Shown in pieces: positions 62,931-64,000 of a stretch of DNA of 64,000 nucleotides (positions are counted from its first letter, which is position 1; each line of letters opens with the position of its first letter). A model generated the notes under the pieces. The model ran no database searches. It was not told where the DNA came from and was given only the letters and a program-made list of their open reading frames with translations. The stretch is from Thermomicrobiales bacterium (GTDB lineage: Bacteria; Chloroflexota; Chloroflexia; Thermomicrobiales; UBA6265), in NCBI GenBank assembly GCA_019637585.1, contig JAHBVL010000001.1:248001-312000 (forward strand), in the 5' to 3' direction. The translations under genes and the position numbers were made by a program.

Positions 62931-64000
62931 ATCGGTTCGATATCGACGTCCACGATATCATCGCGATTCATATCCTGGCTGCGGGCTTTGCGGGCATCCC
63001 AGCGGAGGGTGACCGCCGCCAGCAGGGCAGCCAGCAAGGTTCCCGTGAGCACGGCGACCTTCGCTTCTTCCGCATGCAGCGTTCCTTCGAACGACAACTC
63101 CGCGATGAGCAGCGATACGGTGAAGCCGATGCCGGTCAGGAACCCGACCGGCAGCAGATCGCGCATGCCGATGGCATCCGGCAGGCGAAGTGAGGTGACG
63201 CTGGTCACAACAAACGTGGTTCCGAGCACACCACAGAGTTTGCCCAGCACCAGCGCGGCAACGATAGCCGGCACCACTGGCTGGCCGGCAAGCTCACGAA
63301 GCGATTCTCCATCGACAACGTTGACGCCGGCCGAGAAGAGGGCAAAGATGGGCAACGCCACCGCGGTGGAGAAGGGACGGACGGCATGCTCCCAGGCAAG
63401 CACGCGAGTCTCCGATTCCTCGCCGATCAGTGTGGCCGGTGCGGAGAGACCAAGCAATGCTCCCGCAATCGTGGCGTGCACCCCCGATTCGTGCATCAGC
63501 GCCCAGGTGACAAACGCAACCAGCGCGAGCAGGAGGAGGTTCACCTGCCTCCTGCGGGCCAGCCAGGCAAAGACCCCGGCCCCTGCCAACGCGGCTGCCA
63601 GGGCCATCTGGTCGATCGAATCGGTATAGAAAACGGCGATGACCACGATGGCCAGCAGGTCATCGACAACAGCCAGCGTCAACAGGAAGAGTCGCAGGAC
63701 CGATGGCAACCCGCGACCGAAGATGGCCAGCACGGCCAGCGCGAATGCGATATCTGTGGCGGTGGGGACCGCCCACCCCTTGAGAATGTCACGGTCATCG
63801 AGCAGGAGCGCGATAACCACGAACGTCAACGCCGGCGCCACCATGCCGCCGACTGCCGCCAGCACTGGCACTGCCGCTTCACGTGCATCGCGGAGACTTC
63901 CCGCCACGAGCTCGTGCTTGATCTCCAGCCCGACGACGAAGAAGAAGATCGCCAGCAACCCATCCGCTGCCCAGGTCGCCAGGGAGAGGTCGAGATGAAG
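62927..64000 (-). CDS. nhaA: Na+/H+ antiporter NhaA, 5' end outside the window
   Basis: 357 residues visible. The frame runs through the right edge, where LHLDLSLATWAADGLLAIFF precedes the listed part, so the true start is upstream. FFVVGLEIKHEL, GWAVPTATDIAFALAVLA (with the Asp pair region VDDLLAIVVIAVFYT) and VNLLLLALVAFVTWALMHESGVHATIAG are typical NhaA segments. It exchanges sodium for protons across the membrane. About eleven hydrophobic helices are seen, and the C-terminus is a charged DARKARSQDMNRDDIVDVDI tail. Confidence 0.93.
   Translation of the reverse strand, partial: LHLDLSLATWAADGLLAIFFFVVGLEIKHELVAGSLRDAREAAVPVLAAVGGMVAPALTFVVIALLLDDRDILKGWAVPTATDIAFALAVLAIFGRGLPSVLRLFLLTLAVVDDLLAIVVIAVFYTDSIDQMALAAALAGAGVFAWLARRRQVNLLLLALVAFVTWALMHESGVHATIAGALLGLSAPATLIGEESETRVLAWEHAVRPFSTAVALPIFALFSAGVNVVDGESLRELAGQPVVPAIVAALVLGKLCGVLGTTFVVTSVTSLRLPDAIGMRDLLPVGFLTGIGFTVSLLIAELSFEGTLHAEEAKVAVLTGTLLAALLAAVTLRWDARKARSQDMNRDDIVDVDIEPI

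Noticed and set aside
1-64000. tRNA, rRNA genes, complete insertion sequences and prophage genes
   Set aside because: I looked for T-loop motifs, rRNA signatures and transposase or integrase motifs in the gaps and frames and found none.

Overview
The window is GC-rich and densely coded. Cytoplasmic genes are mixed with Tat-exported proteins, and many starts are GTG or TTG. Its intergenic DNA carries C-rich hairpin repeats and GGGCAAA-type minisatellites. Gene content and repeat style suggest an environmental Chloroflexota, perhaps Thermomicrobia-like. That placement is inference, because no rRNA or other marker is present.

Layout. 1-18122 holds mostly housekeeping genes: an ABC-2 permease end, a GT-C glycosyltransferase, an ECF sigma factor paired with a membrane-anchored PQQ propeller protein, dnaA, a MerR-like regulator, ndk, dcd, prs, rnc and two tandem CNNM/CorC-type proteins. 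18398-30721 is a complete type I-E CRISPR-Cas locus. The genes run cas3-cse1-cse2-cas7-cas5-cas6e-cas1-cas2 on the minus strand into a 48-repeat array that starts 19 bp after cas2. 31191-35281 holds a DUF6157 protein, a phytanoyl-CoA dioxygenase-like protein, an ArsR/SRPBCC pair, an alpha-carbonic anhydrase and an SRPBCC fragment. 35282-46498 is an accessory and defence segment: an EcoRII-type restriction-modification cassette with Vsr, fdhD and a YdeP-type molybdopterin oxidoreductase, a truncated copy of the latter's 5' end, and a three-gene ABC-3C conflict system. 47190-57993 holds an enolase-superfamily gene, an OsmC protein and a LysR-controlled peptide-transport and catabolic cluster. 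58140-64000 holds a heterodimeric ABC exporter, a GNAT acetyltransferase and the 3' part of nhaA.

The main discovery lies upstream of cas3. On the plus strand, divergent from the cas operon, sits a two-repeat degenerate mini-array (30876-30964) with one spacer of exactly 33 nt. After its first base, the guide matches 12 of 14 positions of the cas promoter region, next to an AAG motif. The guide lies across a perfect TATAAT on the minus strand, and the only two mismatches in that stretch are positions 6 and 12. Those are positions that Cascade flips out of pairing. This is what a CreR-like crRNA would look like: an RNA by which Cascade represses its own operon. Because the cas genes and the array are so closely spaced, such repression could control the whole system.

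Other notable items are a repeat element inserted in frame inside fdhD, a fixed change of the loop dinucleotide in half of the CRISPR repeats, duplicated gene fragments, and minisatellites that have replaced gene ends.
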